Shown here in pieces: positions 51,006-59,476 of a stretch of 64,000 nt of DNA. Source of the stretch: Ottowia oryzae (GTDB lineage Bacteria > Pseudomonadota > Gammaproteobacteria > Burkholderiales > Burkholderiaceae_C); the NCBI RefSeq assembly GCF_003008535.1, contig NZ_CP027666.1:930001-994000 (forward strand). The letters are read 5' to 3'. The translations under genes were made by a program, and so were the position numbers. The first letter of the stretch is position 1. Each line of letters opens with the position of its first letter. Below the pieces are notes generated by a model. The model was not told where the DNA came from. It made no database searches and was given only the letters and a program-made list of their open reading frames with translations.

Positions 51006-51520
51006 GGCGTGGCCAGCCGCAGGCTCATGACCACGGCGTCTTCGCGCTCGCCGTGCGCGGCGGGGTAATAGCGTTTGCGCATGCCCACGCGCACGTAGCC
51101 GTGGCGCAGGTACAGGTGTTGCGCGCGCACGTTGCTCAGCCGCACCTCCAGCCACACCCAGTCGGCGTGCTGCCCGCGCGCCCACAGCGCCAGCGCGTCC
51201 AGCAGCAGGCGCGCCCAGCCCTGGCGCTGGTGTTCGGGCGCGATGGTGATGTTCAGCAAATGCACTTCCTGGTAGCCGGGCATGGCGACGAAGTAGCCCA
51301 GCAGCGTGTCGCCCGCCCACAGGCATTGCGCCAGGTGGCCGGCGGCGATGGTGTCGACGAAGTTGCCGCGCGTCCAGGGGTGGCTGTAGCAGCGCTGCTC
51401 GATGGCCAGCACGGCGTCGACCGTGTCGGGCGCCATCGGCTCAAGGCGCGCCTCGGCCGCGTCGTTGGCGGCAGGCAGCTGCGCGGTGGGCGGCGTGGGG
51501 GGCGAGGGCAGGGCGCTCAT
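51002..51520 (-). CDS. rimI: Ribosomal protein S18 alanine N-acetyltransferase
   Basis: 172-residue GNAT-fold acetyltransferase that acetylates the N-terminus of S18. GNAT motifs are LLNITIAPEHQRQGWARLLL (acetyl-CoA loop) and VRAQHLYLRHGYVRVGMR. The N-terminal 30 residues, rich in Pro and Ala, extend beyond the E. coli protein (148). Middle gene of tsaB-rimI-udg. Confidence 0.9.
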   Translation of the reverse strand: MSALPSPPTPPTAQLPAANDAAEARLEPMAPDTVDAVLAIEQRCYSHPWTRGNFVDTIAAGHLAQCLWAGDTLLGYFVAMPGYQEVHLLNITIAPEHQRQGWARLLLDALALWARGQHADWVWLEVRLSNVRAQHLYLRHGYVRVGMRKRYYPAAHGEREDAVVMSLRLATP

Positions 51521-51562
51521 GGCGGGGGCGTGGCGGCTTCGGGGCGTGCGGCGGTTTGCGGC

Positions 51563-52300
51563 TTACTTCAGGCCGCCGTTGGCCAGCCGTTCGGCGGTGG
51601 TTTGCGCCACTTTATCGCGGATGTACAGGGGCAGGGCCTGCGCGGCGTCTACCGCGCCGCCAGCGGCCAGCAGCGGCGGCGCAAGGTCGAGCAGCGCGGT
51701 GGCGGTGGGCCAGGCTTCCACGCGCGCCAGCCCGGCCAGGGCCGCGGGCAGGCGCTGGCCGTAGGTCGCGAAGGCGTTGCCGGCCAACACCCAGGGGGCG
51801 GCGTCGGCCGGGCTGTCGGGCGGGCTGAGGGCTTCGGGTGCGCTGACCCGCATGTCGCCTTGCGCCAGCCAGTGGTCGCCCTGCCAGGCGTAGGGCGCGC
51901 TGTAGACCTCGTTCATGCGCGCGTCCAGCAGCGCCAGCACGCGCGTGGCGCCGCTGCGGGTGCGAGCTTCTTGCGCGACGGCCAGCAGGGTGTCAACCGG
52001 CAGCACTGGCACGCCAGCGCCGTAGGCAAAGCCTTGCGCAACCGAGCACGCCGTGCGCAGTCCGGTGAACGAGCCGGGCCCGCGCCCGAAGACGATGGCG
52101 TCCACGCTGCGCAGCGTCAAACCGGCCTGGGCCAGCAGTTGCCGCACGGCGGGGATCAGCGCGGCAGATGCTTGCGCGCCGCCTTCGCCTTCGTGCACGA
52201 AGCGCTGCTCGCCATGCTGCACGGCGATGCTCAGGCGGTCGGTGCTGGTGTCGAAAGCCAGCAGGCGAGTCGGGTGGGCGGAAGGTGAAGAATTAGGCAT
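51563..52300 (-). CDS. tsaB: tRNA threonylcarbamoyladenosine biosynthesis protein TsaB
   Basis: 245-residue partner of TsaD in t6A37 synthesis of ANN-decoding tRNAs. The first strand LLAFDTSTDRLSIAVQHG and VFGRGPGSFTGLR are diagnostic. Start ATG 52300 lies four bases after the stop of the DMT transporter gene, at the edge of a dispersed repeat. Followed by rimI after 42 bases, the usual pair. Confidence 0.94.
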   Translation of the reverse strand: MPNSSPSAHPTRLLAFDTSTDRLSIAVQHGEQRFVHEGEGGAQASAALIPAVRQLLAQAGLTLRSVDAIVFGRGPGSFTGLRTACSVAQGFAYGAGVPVLPVDTLLAVAQEARTRSGATRVLALLDARMNEVYSAPYAWQGDHWLAQGDMRVSAPEALSPPDSPADAAPWVLAGNAFATYGQRLPAALAGLARVEAWPTATALLDLAPPLLAAGGAVDAAQALPLYIRDKVAQTTAERLANGGLK

Positions 52301-52304
52301 GAAA

Positions 52305-52365
52305 TCAGCCTCTGGCGCTGGTTGCGACTGCGCTGGCAGCTTCTATTTTGATAGTGCTTGGCGCC
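52305..52365 (-). repeat. Dispersed repeat, family 1, copy 10, at the 3' end of the DMT gene
   Basis: In gene direction: ACTATCAAAATAGAAGCTGCCAGCGC, spacer, CAGCGCC, AGAGGCTGATTTCATG. It supplies the last residues of the transporter, its TGA stop and the bases up to the tsaB start. Confidence 0.75.
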
Positions 52366-53294
52366 TGAGCGGCGCGCACACCCAGCAGTATGCCGGCCGT
52401 GACCAGGGCCAGCCCGGCCAGCAGGTTCCAGCCCAGCGGCTCGCCCAGCAGCAGCACCGCGCCCAGCGCCGACAGGCCGGGCACCAGCGCGGTGATCATG
52501 GTGGACCGCACCGGGCCAAACGCGCGCACCATCTGCACAAAGGCGATGCCCGATATCACCACCGAGCCCACGCCCTGAAACAGCGTCTGAAAAACGATCT
52601 CGCGCCACGGCGCCTCGCCCAGCCGGGTGGGCAGCACGCCCGCCTGCACCAGCAGCGCGAATACCGGCACGTAGGTCAGGCACGCGAAGGCGGTGACGGC
52701 GATGGTGGCCAGCACCGGGTTCAGCTGGTGCCGGCGCGCCAGCACGCTGTACACCGACCAGCAGAGCGCAGCGGCCATGAAGATCAAATCGCCCTTCCAC
52801 ACCTCGCCGCCGTTCAGCGACGCCAGCAGGCTGCTGCCGCCCACCAGCAGTCCGCCCGCCACGATGCAGGCCAGGCCCAGCGCCCGCGCGGCGGTGATGC
52901 GGTCGTGCAGCAGCGCGGCGGCCAGCAGCGCCGTCCACAGCGGCAGGCTGCCCGGCATCAGCACCGAGGCGTGCGCTGCGGGCGCGTAGAAAAAACCGGC
53001 GTAACAAAGCACCGCGTACAGCGGCCCGCCCACCAGGCCGCACACCACCGTCACGCGCAGCGGCAGGGGCGACAGCCCGCCCAGCGATGTTTCAAGTGAG
53101 CCGCGCCGCCCGCGCGTCAGCCACAGGCCCCAGGGCAGCAGTACGGCGCTGGCGCCCAGGATGCGCAGCAGGGCGATGTCCAGCGGCAGCAGCGTGCGCC
53201 CGGCCGAGGCGCGGCCGATGATGATGAAGCCCGTCCAGATGGCGACCGTGACCACGGCGGCCACGGCGCCCAGCTGGCGAGGTGTCAAACGCAT
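52305..53294 (-). CDS. DMT-superfamily transporter (EamA)
   Basis: 329-residue inner-membrane transporter with about ten helices and two EamA halves; FIIIGRASAGRTLLPLDIALLR and GMLLGVRA-like ends are typical. Members export amino acids, nucleotides or other metabolites; substrate unknown. The last about 17 residues (STIKIEAASAVATSARG) come from a family 1 repeat, which also provides the stop codon. Reads toward tsaB. Confidence 0.88.
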   Translation of the reverse strand: MRLTPRQLGAVAAVVTVAIWTGFIIIGRASAGRTLLPLDIALLRILGASAVLLPWGLWLTRGRRGSLETSLGGLSPLPLRVTVVCGLVGGPLYAVLCYAGFFYAPAAHASVLMPGSLPLWTALLAAALLHDRITAARALGLACIVAGGLLVGGSSLLASLNGGEVWKGDLIFMAAALCWSVYSVLARRHQLNPVLATIAVTAFACLTYVPVFALLVQAGVLPTRLGEAPWREIVFQTLFQGVGSVVISGIAFVQMVRAFGPVRSTMITALVPGLSALGAVLLLGEPLGWNLLAGLALVTAGILLGVRAAQAPSTIKIEAASAVATSARG

Positions 53295-53477
53295 TGGCCG
53301 AATTATCGGGGCTGGCGCGCCGCCGGCATACCGGGCGCGCCTGGCGCGGCCTTACCCGCGGCGTGCGCACTGCGTTGAGGGCGCGCGCATTGGGGTGAGC
53401 GCCGTCACATCGGCCGTGCGCGGCCACCACCCATGCGCCGCACTCCACCCGAGGGCGATGGCCGTGGTCTGCCCCAT

Positions 53478-54122
53478 TCACCCCAGCTTGCGACGCACGC
53501 CCAGGCTCACCACCATCAAACCAGCCAGCAGGGCCATTGCAGGCCAGCCCAGCGCCGGCACGGCCGCTGCGGGGGTGATGTCCCGCTGCGTCCACGTGCC
53601 GATCACACTGGAGCCGGGCGATGCATACCCCATCGTCGGGCTGTTGGCCAAGCCCGTGCACTGACCGCCGGTAACAGCGTTGCAGATCATGTTGTCCTGT
53701 GCAGAGGTGGTGGCGGAGCCCGCCAGCATGATGTGAACGGTCTGCCCCACGGTGTGTGTGGGCCCGGGGGACATCAGGTAGAACTGCGCGGAGGTGAGGG
53801 TGCCCGTGGCGTCGGTGCTGACATACATGTCGCTCAGCGCACCGAAGACCCGCGCCGAATTGGCATCGGTGAAGTTGCGCACGCCATCGTTGAACGACCA
53901 GGTGACCGGGTAGGCGGTGCCGGGCCCCACGGGCACATTGCTCAGGTTGGCGGGCAGCGGGGTGGCAGAGGTAAAGCTGCCGCTTAGCTGCATCGCCGTG
54001 GTGAAGTCGCCGCTGGCGCTGGTGTAGTTCGGGGATGTGTAGGTGTACACGGTCTGGGCCCCAGCACTCGCTGCGGCCAGGCAGCCGGCCAATAGCGTGA
54101 GCAGGGCGATGTGGCGCTTCAT
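53478..54122 (-). CDS. Exported protein with IPTL-CTERM-like tail
   Basis: 214-residue secreted protein. Start MKRHIALLTLLAGCLAAAS at 54122 gives a signal peptide. The middle is a Thr/Ser/Gly-rich beta-type region. The C-terminus is a sorting signal of the IPTL-CTERM kind: VPALGWPAMALLAGLMVVS followed by a basic RRKLG, i.e. recognition motif, one membrane helix and an Arg cluster. Such proteins are handled by an exosortase-like system and are often surface or biofilm components. No exosortase gene lies nearby. Confidence 0.8.
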   Translation of the reverse strand: MKRHIALLTLLAGCLAAASAGAQTVYTYTSPNYTSASGDFTTAMQLSGSFTSATPLPANLSNVPVGPGTAYPVTWSFNDGVRNFTDANSARVFGALSDMYVSTDATGTLTSAQFYLMSPGPTHTVGQTVHIMLAGSATTSAQDNMICNAVTGGQCTGLANSPTMGYASPGSSVIGTWTQRDITPAAAVPALGWPAMALLAGLMVVSLGVRRKLG

Positions 54123-54303
54123 GTGAACTCTCCTCCGGGCTCTGAAAAGCGCCATTGTGATGCGTTTGTGCTACCAAATGCAATATGGATCCCTAAAGGA
54201 TTTAAATGGATCGCATTGGCTTGCCTTGGCACGCAGTGGCGCCCCCACCCGCCGGTGCGCTGCGGTAGCCGGCCGTGGCCCGCTGCGGTCTACACTTGAA
54301 CTC

Positions 54304-55827
54304 ATGATCCTGAGACTGAAGTGGGCGGCGCTGTGCACGGCTGCAGCCGCGGCCGCCCCGGCGTGGGTGGCGGCGCAAGGGGTGGCGGCCGGCGCCCTGC
54401 CGCCCGACATCGCCCAGGTGCTGGCCCGCGCCGATGTGCCCGCCAGCGCCGTGGCCATGGTGGTGGCGCCGCTGCCACCGCCGCCCGGCACCGTCAGCCG
54501 CGTCCCGGAGCCGGTCAACCCTTCGGGTGAACGCAACCCGGCGCCCGCGCCCCAGCCGCTGCCGGCCCCGCGCCTGGCCTGGCAGCCGGACGTGCCGATG
54601 AACCCCGCGTCGGTGATGAAGCTGGTCACCACCTACGCCGGGCTGGACATGCTGGGCCCCAGCTATTTCTGGAAAACGCGCGTCTTCACCCAGGGCTACG
54701 TGCAAAACGGCGTGCTGAACGGCAACCTGGTCATCCAGGGCAGCGGCGACCCCAAGCTGGTGGTCGAGCGCCTGCAGGACCTGATTCGCGCCATCCAGGA
54801 CAAGGGCGTGCGCCAGATCAAGGGCGACATCCTGCTGGACAACAGCATTTTTCGCCTGCCGGCGCACAACGCCGCCGCTTTTGACGACGACCCGCTGCGC
54901 CCCTACAACGTGGGGCCGGACGGCCTGCTGCTCAACTTCAAGGCGGTGGTGCTCAAGTTCTTCCCCGACGCGGGCGGGCGCCGCGTGCGCGTGGAAAGCG
55001 AGCCGCCCATCGCGGGGCTGAACATTCCGCCCGAGATCGCGGGCACCGCCGGCGCCTGCGGCAACTGGAAGTCGCGCGTGGCGGCCGATTTCACCCACCC
55101 CAACCAGTTCACCTTCGCGGGCCGCTACCCGGTCAGCTGCGGTGAACAGACCTGGAGCGTGGCCTACGTTGACCCCGCCAGCTACGCCCCCCGCGTGATC
55201 GACGCCATGTGGCGCAACGCGGGCGGCACGCTGACGGGCCAGGTCAAGATGACCGAGCGGCCTGCCAGCGGCCAGCCGCTCATCACCGGCTTTTCGCTGC
55301 CGCTGACGGAAATCATTGCCGACATCAACAAATACTCGAACAACGTGATGGCGCAGCAGCTGTTCCTGACGCTGTCTGCTGCGGGCGACCGCCACGGCAG
55401 CTTTGCCGAATCGCGCAACACCCTGGCGCGCTGGTGGCGCCAGCGTTTTGGCCTGCGCACCACGCCGGTGGTGGAAAACGGCTCGGGCCTGTCGCGCAAC
55501 GAACGCGTGACCGCCGCCTCGCTCACCGCGCTGCTTCAGCAGGCGGGCACCGGGCCCGCTGCGGCGGCGTACGAGCAATCGCTGTCAATCGCGGGCATCG
55601 ACGGCACTGCCCGCCGCATGCGCGCACGCAACCCCAACTCCGACGCCATCGGCAACGCCACACTCAAGACCGGCACCCTGCGCGACGTGACGGCCATCGC
55701 CGGGTACGCCTACGGCCGCTCGGGCGCGAAATACGCGGTGGTCGGCATCATCAACCACCCCAACGCCGCCGCTGCGCGCCCCGCATTGGACAAGCTGGTG
55801 GAATGGGCGGTGAGGGACGCGCCCTGA
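54304..55827 (+). CDS. dacB: D-alanyl-D-alanine carboxypeptidase/endopeptidase (PBP4 type)
   Basis: 507-residue periplasmic penicillin-binding protein of class C that trims and cuts peptidoglycan cross-links. Signal peptide ends near WVAAQG. Catalytic Ser103-x2-Lys106 in PASVMKL, Ser345-Asn-Asn347 in YSNNVM, and Lys455-Thr-Gly in KTGT. The large insert between the first two motifs is usual for PBP4. Start ATG 54304. Alone, with a 409-base gap after it. Confidence 0.94.
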   Translation: MILRLKWAALCTAAAAAAPAWVAAQGVAAGALPPDIAQVLARADVPASAVAMVVAPLPPPPGTVSRVPEPVNPSGERNPAPAPQPLPAPRLAWQPDVPMNPASVMKLVTTYAGLDMLGPSYFWKTRVFTQGYVQNGVLNGNLVIQGSGDPKLVVERLQDLIRAIQDKGVRQIKGDILLDNSIFRLPAHNAAAFDDDPLRPYNVGPDGLLLNFKAVVLKFFPDAGGRRVRVESEPPIAGLNIPPEIAGTAGACGNWKSRVAADFTHPNQFTFAGRYPVSCGEQTWSVAYVDPASYAPRVIDAMWRNAGGTLTGQVKMTERPASGQPLITGFSLPLTEIIADINKYSNNVMAQQLFLTLSAAGDRHGSFAESRNTLARWWRQRFGLRTTPVVENGSGLSRNERVTAASLTALLQQAGTGPAAAAYEQSLSIAGIDGTARRMRARNPNSDAIGNATLKTGTLRDVTAIAGYAYGRSGAKYAVVGIINHPNAAAARPALDKLVEWAVRDAP

Positions 55828-56236
55828 GCGCCGGTGAACCGGGCCGCCGGCCTGCCCACTCGCCGGCAGTCAGACAGTCAGGCAGCCTGCCACCGCACGG
55901 GTCATGGCCAGGTGACGCAGCTGATCGCGCCGCGCCCGCTTGACGGTGGCGTTGCAGCGGCCCGGTGCCCGCCGCCCAACCGGTTGAACCAAACCGGCGC
56001 TGCCCCATCCCACTGTGGGTGCGCGCCCCGGTGGCGCTGCGCTGCCAAGCGGCAAGATATTCAAAAAAGATAGCGGCCAGCGCAGGTTGGGCTTGCGCTG
56101 GAGCCCGATTTCATTTCAATCGCCGCGGCGTCTCAGGCGAGACGGCGCGGCGCGCTCGGGCTGAATATCATCCCCCGCGGGCGAGCAGCGCCCCTGTGCG
56201 CCGCCGCACCCATCACACCCATAAAAGGAGACCTGC
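55828..56236. other. Intergenic region dacB / acyl-CoA synthetase
   Basis: 409 bases, no gene found. It contains a family 1 repeat at 56058-56118 and near the right end AAAAGGAGAC as ribosome-binding site of the next gene. The rest shows only GC-rich short palindromes (CCGCCGGCC) without clear function. Confidence 0.6.
56058..56118 (+). repeat. Dispersed repeat, family 1, copy 11
   Basis: CAAAAAAGATAGCGGCCAGCGC, spacer, GCTTGCGCTGGAGCCCGATTTCATTTC: full-length copy with a one-base change in the core. Confidence 0.75.
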
Positions 56237-57877
56237 ATGCAACCCCCCAGCCTGATGATGTACCAGCCGATGACGATTTCCGGCGTGCTGCACCACGGCA
56301 TGACCCAGTACGGCGACCAGGAAATCGTCTCGCGTGAAACGCACGGCCCGCTGCACCGCTACACCTACCGCGACATGGGCGCGCGCGCCGCGCAACTGGC
56401 GCACGCGCTGCGCGGCCTGGGGCTGCAGCCGGGGGCGGTGGTGGGCTCCATCGCCTGGAACAACCACCGGCACATGGAGGCGTACTACGCCGTCTCGGGT
56501 GGCGGCATGGTCATGCACACCTGCAACCCGCGCCTGCACCCTGAGCAGCTGGCCTACATCGTCAACCACGCCGAGGACGAGGTGGTGCTGTTCGACGCCA
56601 CCTTCGCGCCGCTCATCAAGGCCATCGCCCCGCATTGCCCCCGCGTGAAAGCCTGGGTGTGCCTGAGCGACGCCGAGCACACGCCCGCCATCGAAGGCGG
56701 CCCCGAGGTGCTGCGCTACGAAGCATTGATCGCACCCCAGCCCACCACGTTCGACTGGCCCGCGGTGGACGAAACCGCGGGCGCCGCGCTGTGCTACACG
56801 TCCGGCACCACCGGCAACCCCAAGGGCGTGCTGTATTCGCACCGCGCCATCGTGCTGAATGCGCTCACCTCGTGCACCGGCGGGGTGCTGAACCTGTCCC
56901 CGCAGGAAGTGGCGCTGCCCGTGGTGCCCATGTTCCACATCAATGCGTGGTGCATTCCGTATTCGGCCCTGGTGGCCGGCGCCAAGCTGGTGTTGCCGGG
57001 CCCCAAGCTGGACGGCGCCAGCCTGTACGAGCTGCTGGAGGCTGAGCAGGTCACCATGACCGCGGGCGTGCCCACCATCTGGATGGGGCTGATCCAGCAC
57101 GTCGAGCAGAACGGCCTGCGCTTTAACCACCTCAAGCGCACGCTGGTGGGCGGCACCGCCATGCCGCAGGCGCTGATCGCCAAGTTTGTCGACCAATACG
57201 GTGTGGAAGTGCGCCACGGCTGGGGCATGACGGAGACCACCGCTGTCGCCACGCTGAGCGTGCTCAGCCGCCAGGACATGGCCCGCCCGGTCGCTGAGCG
57301 CCACGCCATCATTGCGCGCCAGGGCAAGCCGGTGCCGGGTATCGAGATCAAGGTGGTGGACGAAAACGGCCACACGCTGCCGCGCGACGACAAATCGCAG
57401 GGCGAGCTGATGGTGCGCGGCCACTGGATCATGGAGCGCTATTACAAAGCAGACCGCACCGCGCTGGCGGACGGCTGGTTTCCCACCGGCGACATCGCCA
57501 CCATCAGCGCCGACGGCGTGCTGACCATCCGCGACCGCACCAAGGACGTGATCAAGAGCGGCGGCGAATGGATCAGCTCCATCGACCTGGAAAACGCCGC
57601 CGTGGGCCACCCCGCCGTGGCCATGGCCGCGGTGATCGGCATCCCCGACCCGAAGTGGGACGAGCGGCCGCTGCTCTTCGTGGTGCGCAAACCTGGCCAA
57701 ACCTTGGAAAAGCAGGAAATCCTGGACTTCCTGACCGGCCGCGTGGCCAAGTGGTGGGTGCCGGACGACGTGGTCTTTGTCGATGCGCTGCCCGTGGGCG
57801 GCACCGGCAAGGTGCAGAAGAACGAGCTGCGCAAAGAGTACGGCAACGGCGTACCCAACGGCGCCCGCACCGATTGA
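56237..57877 (+). CDS. Fatty-acid--CoA ligase (AMP-binding)
   Basis: 546-residue acyl-CoA synthetase that activates a carboxylic acid with ATP and CoA. The P-loop CYTSGTTGNPKGVLYSH is near residue 186; GWGMTETTAVATL is the A5 motif, GDIATISADGVL A7, GGEWISSIDLE A8 and the catalytic lysine lies in GTGKVQKNELRK. It resembles the DmdB / medium-chain (3-methylthiopropionyl-CoA ligase) group by GVPTIWMGL. The substrate is likely a medium or methylthio acid; not certain. Strong SD AAAGGAGA. Confidence 0.92.
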   Translation: MQPPSLMMYQPMTISGVLHHGMTQYGDQEIVSRETHGPLHRYTYRDMGARAAQLAHALRGLGLQPGAVVGSIAWNNHRHMEAYYAVSGGGMVMHTCNPRLHPEQLAYIVNHAEDEVVLFDATFAPLIKAIAPHCPRVKAWVCLSDAEHTPAIEGGPEVLRYEALIAPQPTTFDWPAVDETAGAALCYTSGTTGNPKGVLYSHRAIVLNALTSCTGGVLNLSPQEVALPVVPMFHINAWCIPYSALVAGAKLVLPGPKLDGASLYELLEAEQVTMTAGVPTIWMGLIQHVEQNGLRFNHLKRTLVGGTAMPQALIAKFVDQYGVEVRHGWGMTETTAVATLSVLSRQDMARPVAERHAIIARQGKPVPGIEIKVVDENGHTLPRDDKSQGELMVRGHWIMERYYKADRTALADGWFPTGDIATISADGVLTIRDRTKDVIKSGGEWISSIDLENAAVGHPAVAMAAVIGIPDPKWDERPLLFVVRKPGQTLEKQEILDFLTGRVAKWWVPDDVVFVDALPVGGTGKVQKNELRKEYGNGVPNGARTD

Positions 57878-57907
57878 GTTCGTCGGCGCCGGGCTGGTTT
57901 GCCGCCC

Positions 57908-57946
57908 AGTGCTGCCGGTCAGTGCCGCCGGTCAGTGCCGCCGGTC
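57908..57946 (+). repeat. Tandem repeat, 13 bases, three units
   Basis: AGTGCCGCCGGTC repeated three times (first copy with T for C), followed by a partial fourth unit AGTG. Likely length-variable through slippage. Confidence 0.8.
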
Positions 57947-58035
57947 AGTGCGCGGTGGCCAAAGTGCGGCGCCCCACCTGCACGCGCGCCACGCTGGCGC
58001 AGCGGCCGTCATCTTCCGGTCACACAGCGTACAGG

Positions 58036-58093
58036 TGCCAAATTGGCCTTTGGCGCTGGTACAGACTGCGCTGGCAGCTATGTTTAATGTAGC
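58036..58093 (-). repeat. Dispersed repeat, family 1, copy 12
   Basis: On the minus strand: TTAAACATAGCTGCCAGCGC, spacer, ACCAGCGCC and AAAGGCCAATTTGG. Located in the leader region of pgk. Confidence 0.7.
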
Positions 58094-58207
58094 GTTGTGC
58101 CATGGGTGGGCCCAGCCCATTTCTATAATCCTCGGCGCCGGGCCCAGCGCCGCGCACCTGGCGCGCGCTTAGATCCCACCTTCGCTGATTCAGAGGAACC
58201 TCATCCC

Positions 58208-59404
58208 ATGCAAGTGATTCGTTTCGCCGACCTGTGCGCCCAGGGCGCTGTCCAGGGCAAGCGCGTGTTCATCCGCGCCGACCTCAACGTGCCGCAGGAC
58301 GAGGCGGGAAACATCACCGAAGACACCCGCATCCGCGCCAGCGTGCCCGCCATCCAGATGGCGCTGGACGCGGGCGGCGCCGTCATGGTCACCAGCCACC
58401 TGGGCCGCCCGACCGAGGGGCAGTTCAAGCCTGAGGACTCGCTGGCCCCCGTGGCCAAGCGCCTGGGCGAGCTGCTGGGGCGCGACGTGCCCCTGGTCGC
58501 CAACTGGGTGGACAACGGCGTGCCGGTCGCGCCCGGCCAGGTCGTCATGCTGGAAAACTGCCGCCTGAACAAGGGCGAAAAGAAGAACGATGAGCAACTG
58601 GCGCGCAAGATGGCCGCACTTTGCGACATTTACGTGAACGATGCGTTCGGAACGGCCCACCGCGCCGAAGGCACCACCTACGGCATCGCGCAGTTCGCCC
58701 CCGTGGCCAGTGCCGGCCCGCTGCTGGCGGCCGAGCTTGACGCGCTGACCAAGGCGCTGGCCAGCCCGGCGCGCCCGCTGGTTGCCATCGTTGCCGGCAG
58801 CAAAGTGAGCACAAAACTCACCATCCTGCAGTCTTTGGCCGATAAAGTGGACGAACTGATCGTAGGCGGCGGCATTGCCAACACTTTCATGCTGGCCGCC
58901 GGCCTGCCCATCGGCAAAAGCCTGGCGGAAGCCGACCTGGTGGACCAAGCCAAGGCCGTGATCGCCACCATGAAGGCGCGCGGCGCCGAGGTGCCTATCC
59001 CGACCGACGTGGTGGTGGCCACCGAATTCAGCGCGACGGCCAAGGCCACCGTGAAGGCGGCCACCGACGTGGGCCCGGACGACCTGATCCTGGACATCGG
59101 CCCCGACACCGCCGCGCGCCTGGCCGCCCAGCTGATGAAGGCCGGCACCATCGTCTGGAACGGCCCGGTGGGCGTGTTCGAGTTCGACCAGTTCGCCGGC
59201 GGCACCCAGGCCATTGCCAAGGCGATTGCCGCGTCGCCCGCCTTCAGCATCGCCGGGGGTGGCGACACGCTGGCGGCCATCGCCAAATACGGCATTGAAA
59301 AAGACGTGGGCTACATCTCCACCGGCGGCGGCGCGTTTCTGGAAGTGCTGGAAGGCAAGACGCTGCCGGCCTTCGAGATCCTGGCCAAGCGCGCCGCCGG
59401 CTGA
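58208..59404 (+). CDS. pgk: Phosphoglycerate kinase
   Basis: 398-residue glycolytic and gluconeogenic enzyme transferring phosphate between 1,3-bisphosphoglycerate and ADP. Starts MQVIRFADLCAQ; VFIRADLNVPQ and VTSHLGRPTEG bind substrate; ILDIGPDTAARL and GGGDTLAAIAKYG lie near the end. Start ATG 58208 is the natural one. pyk lies 2 kb downstream in the same direction, with a phospholipase-D-like gene between them. Confidence 0.97.
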   Translation: MQVIRFADLCAQGAVQGKRVFIRADLNVPQDEAGNITEDTRIRASVPAIQMALDAGGAVMVTSHLGRPTEGQFKPEDSLAPVAKRLGELLGRDVPLVANWVDNGVPVAPGQVVMLENCRLNKGEKKNDEQLARKMAALCDIYVNDAFGTAHRAEGTTYGIAQFAPVASAGPLLAAELDALTKALASPARPLVAIVAGSKVSTKLTILQSLADKVDELIVGGGIANTFMLAAGLPIGKSLAEADLVDQAKAVIATMKARGAEVPIPTDVVVATEFSATAKATVKAATDVGPDDLILDIGPDTAARLAAQLMKAGTIVWNGPVGVFEFDQFAGGTQAIAKAIAASPAFSIAGGGDTLAAIAKYGIEKDVGYISTGGGAFLEVLEGKTLPAFEILAKRAAG

Positions 59405-59417
59405 AGCTGGCCGCGCA

Positions 59418-59476
59418 TTTTGCTTCTAAAAGCATAGCTGCCAGCGCCAGCCCAGTCAGCGCCAAAGGGTGATTTG
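59418..59476 (+). repeat. Dispersed repeat, family 1, copy 13
   Basis: TCTAAAAGCATAGCTGCCAGCGCC, spacer, TCAGCGCCAAAGGGTGATTTG, ending right before the next start codon. Confidence 0.75.

Larger units (their letters stand above)
57878..58207. other. Intergenic region acyl-CoA synthetase / pgk
   Basis: 330 bases without a gene. It holds a three-unit tandem repeat at 57908-57946, a family 1 repeat at 58036-58093 and the pgk leader. I see no credible small gene. Confidence 0.6.
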
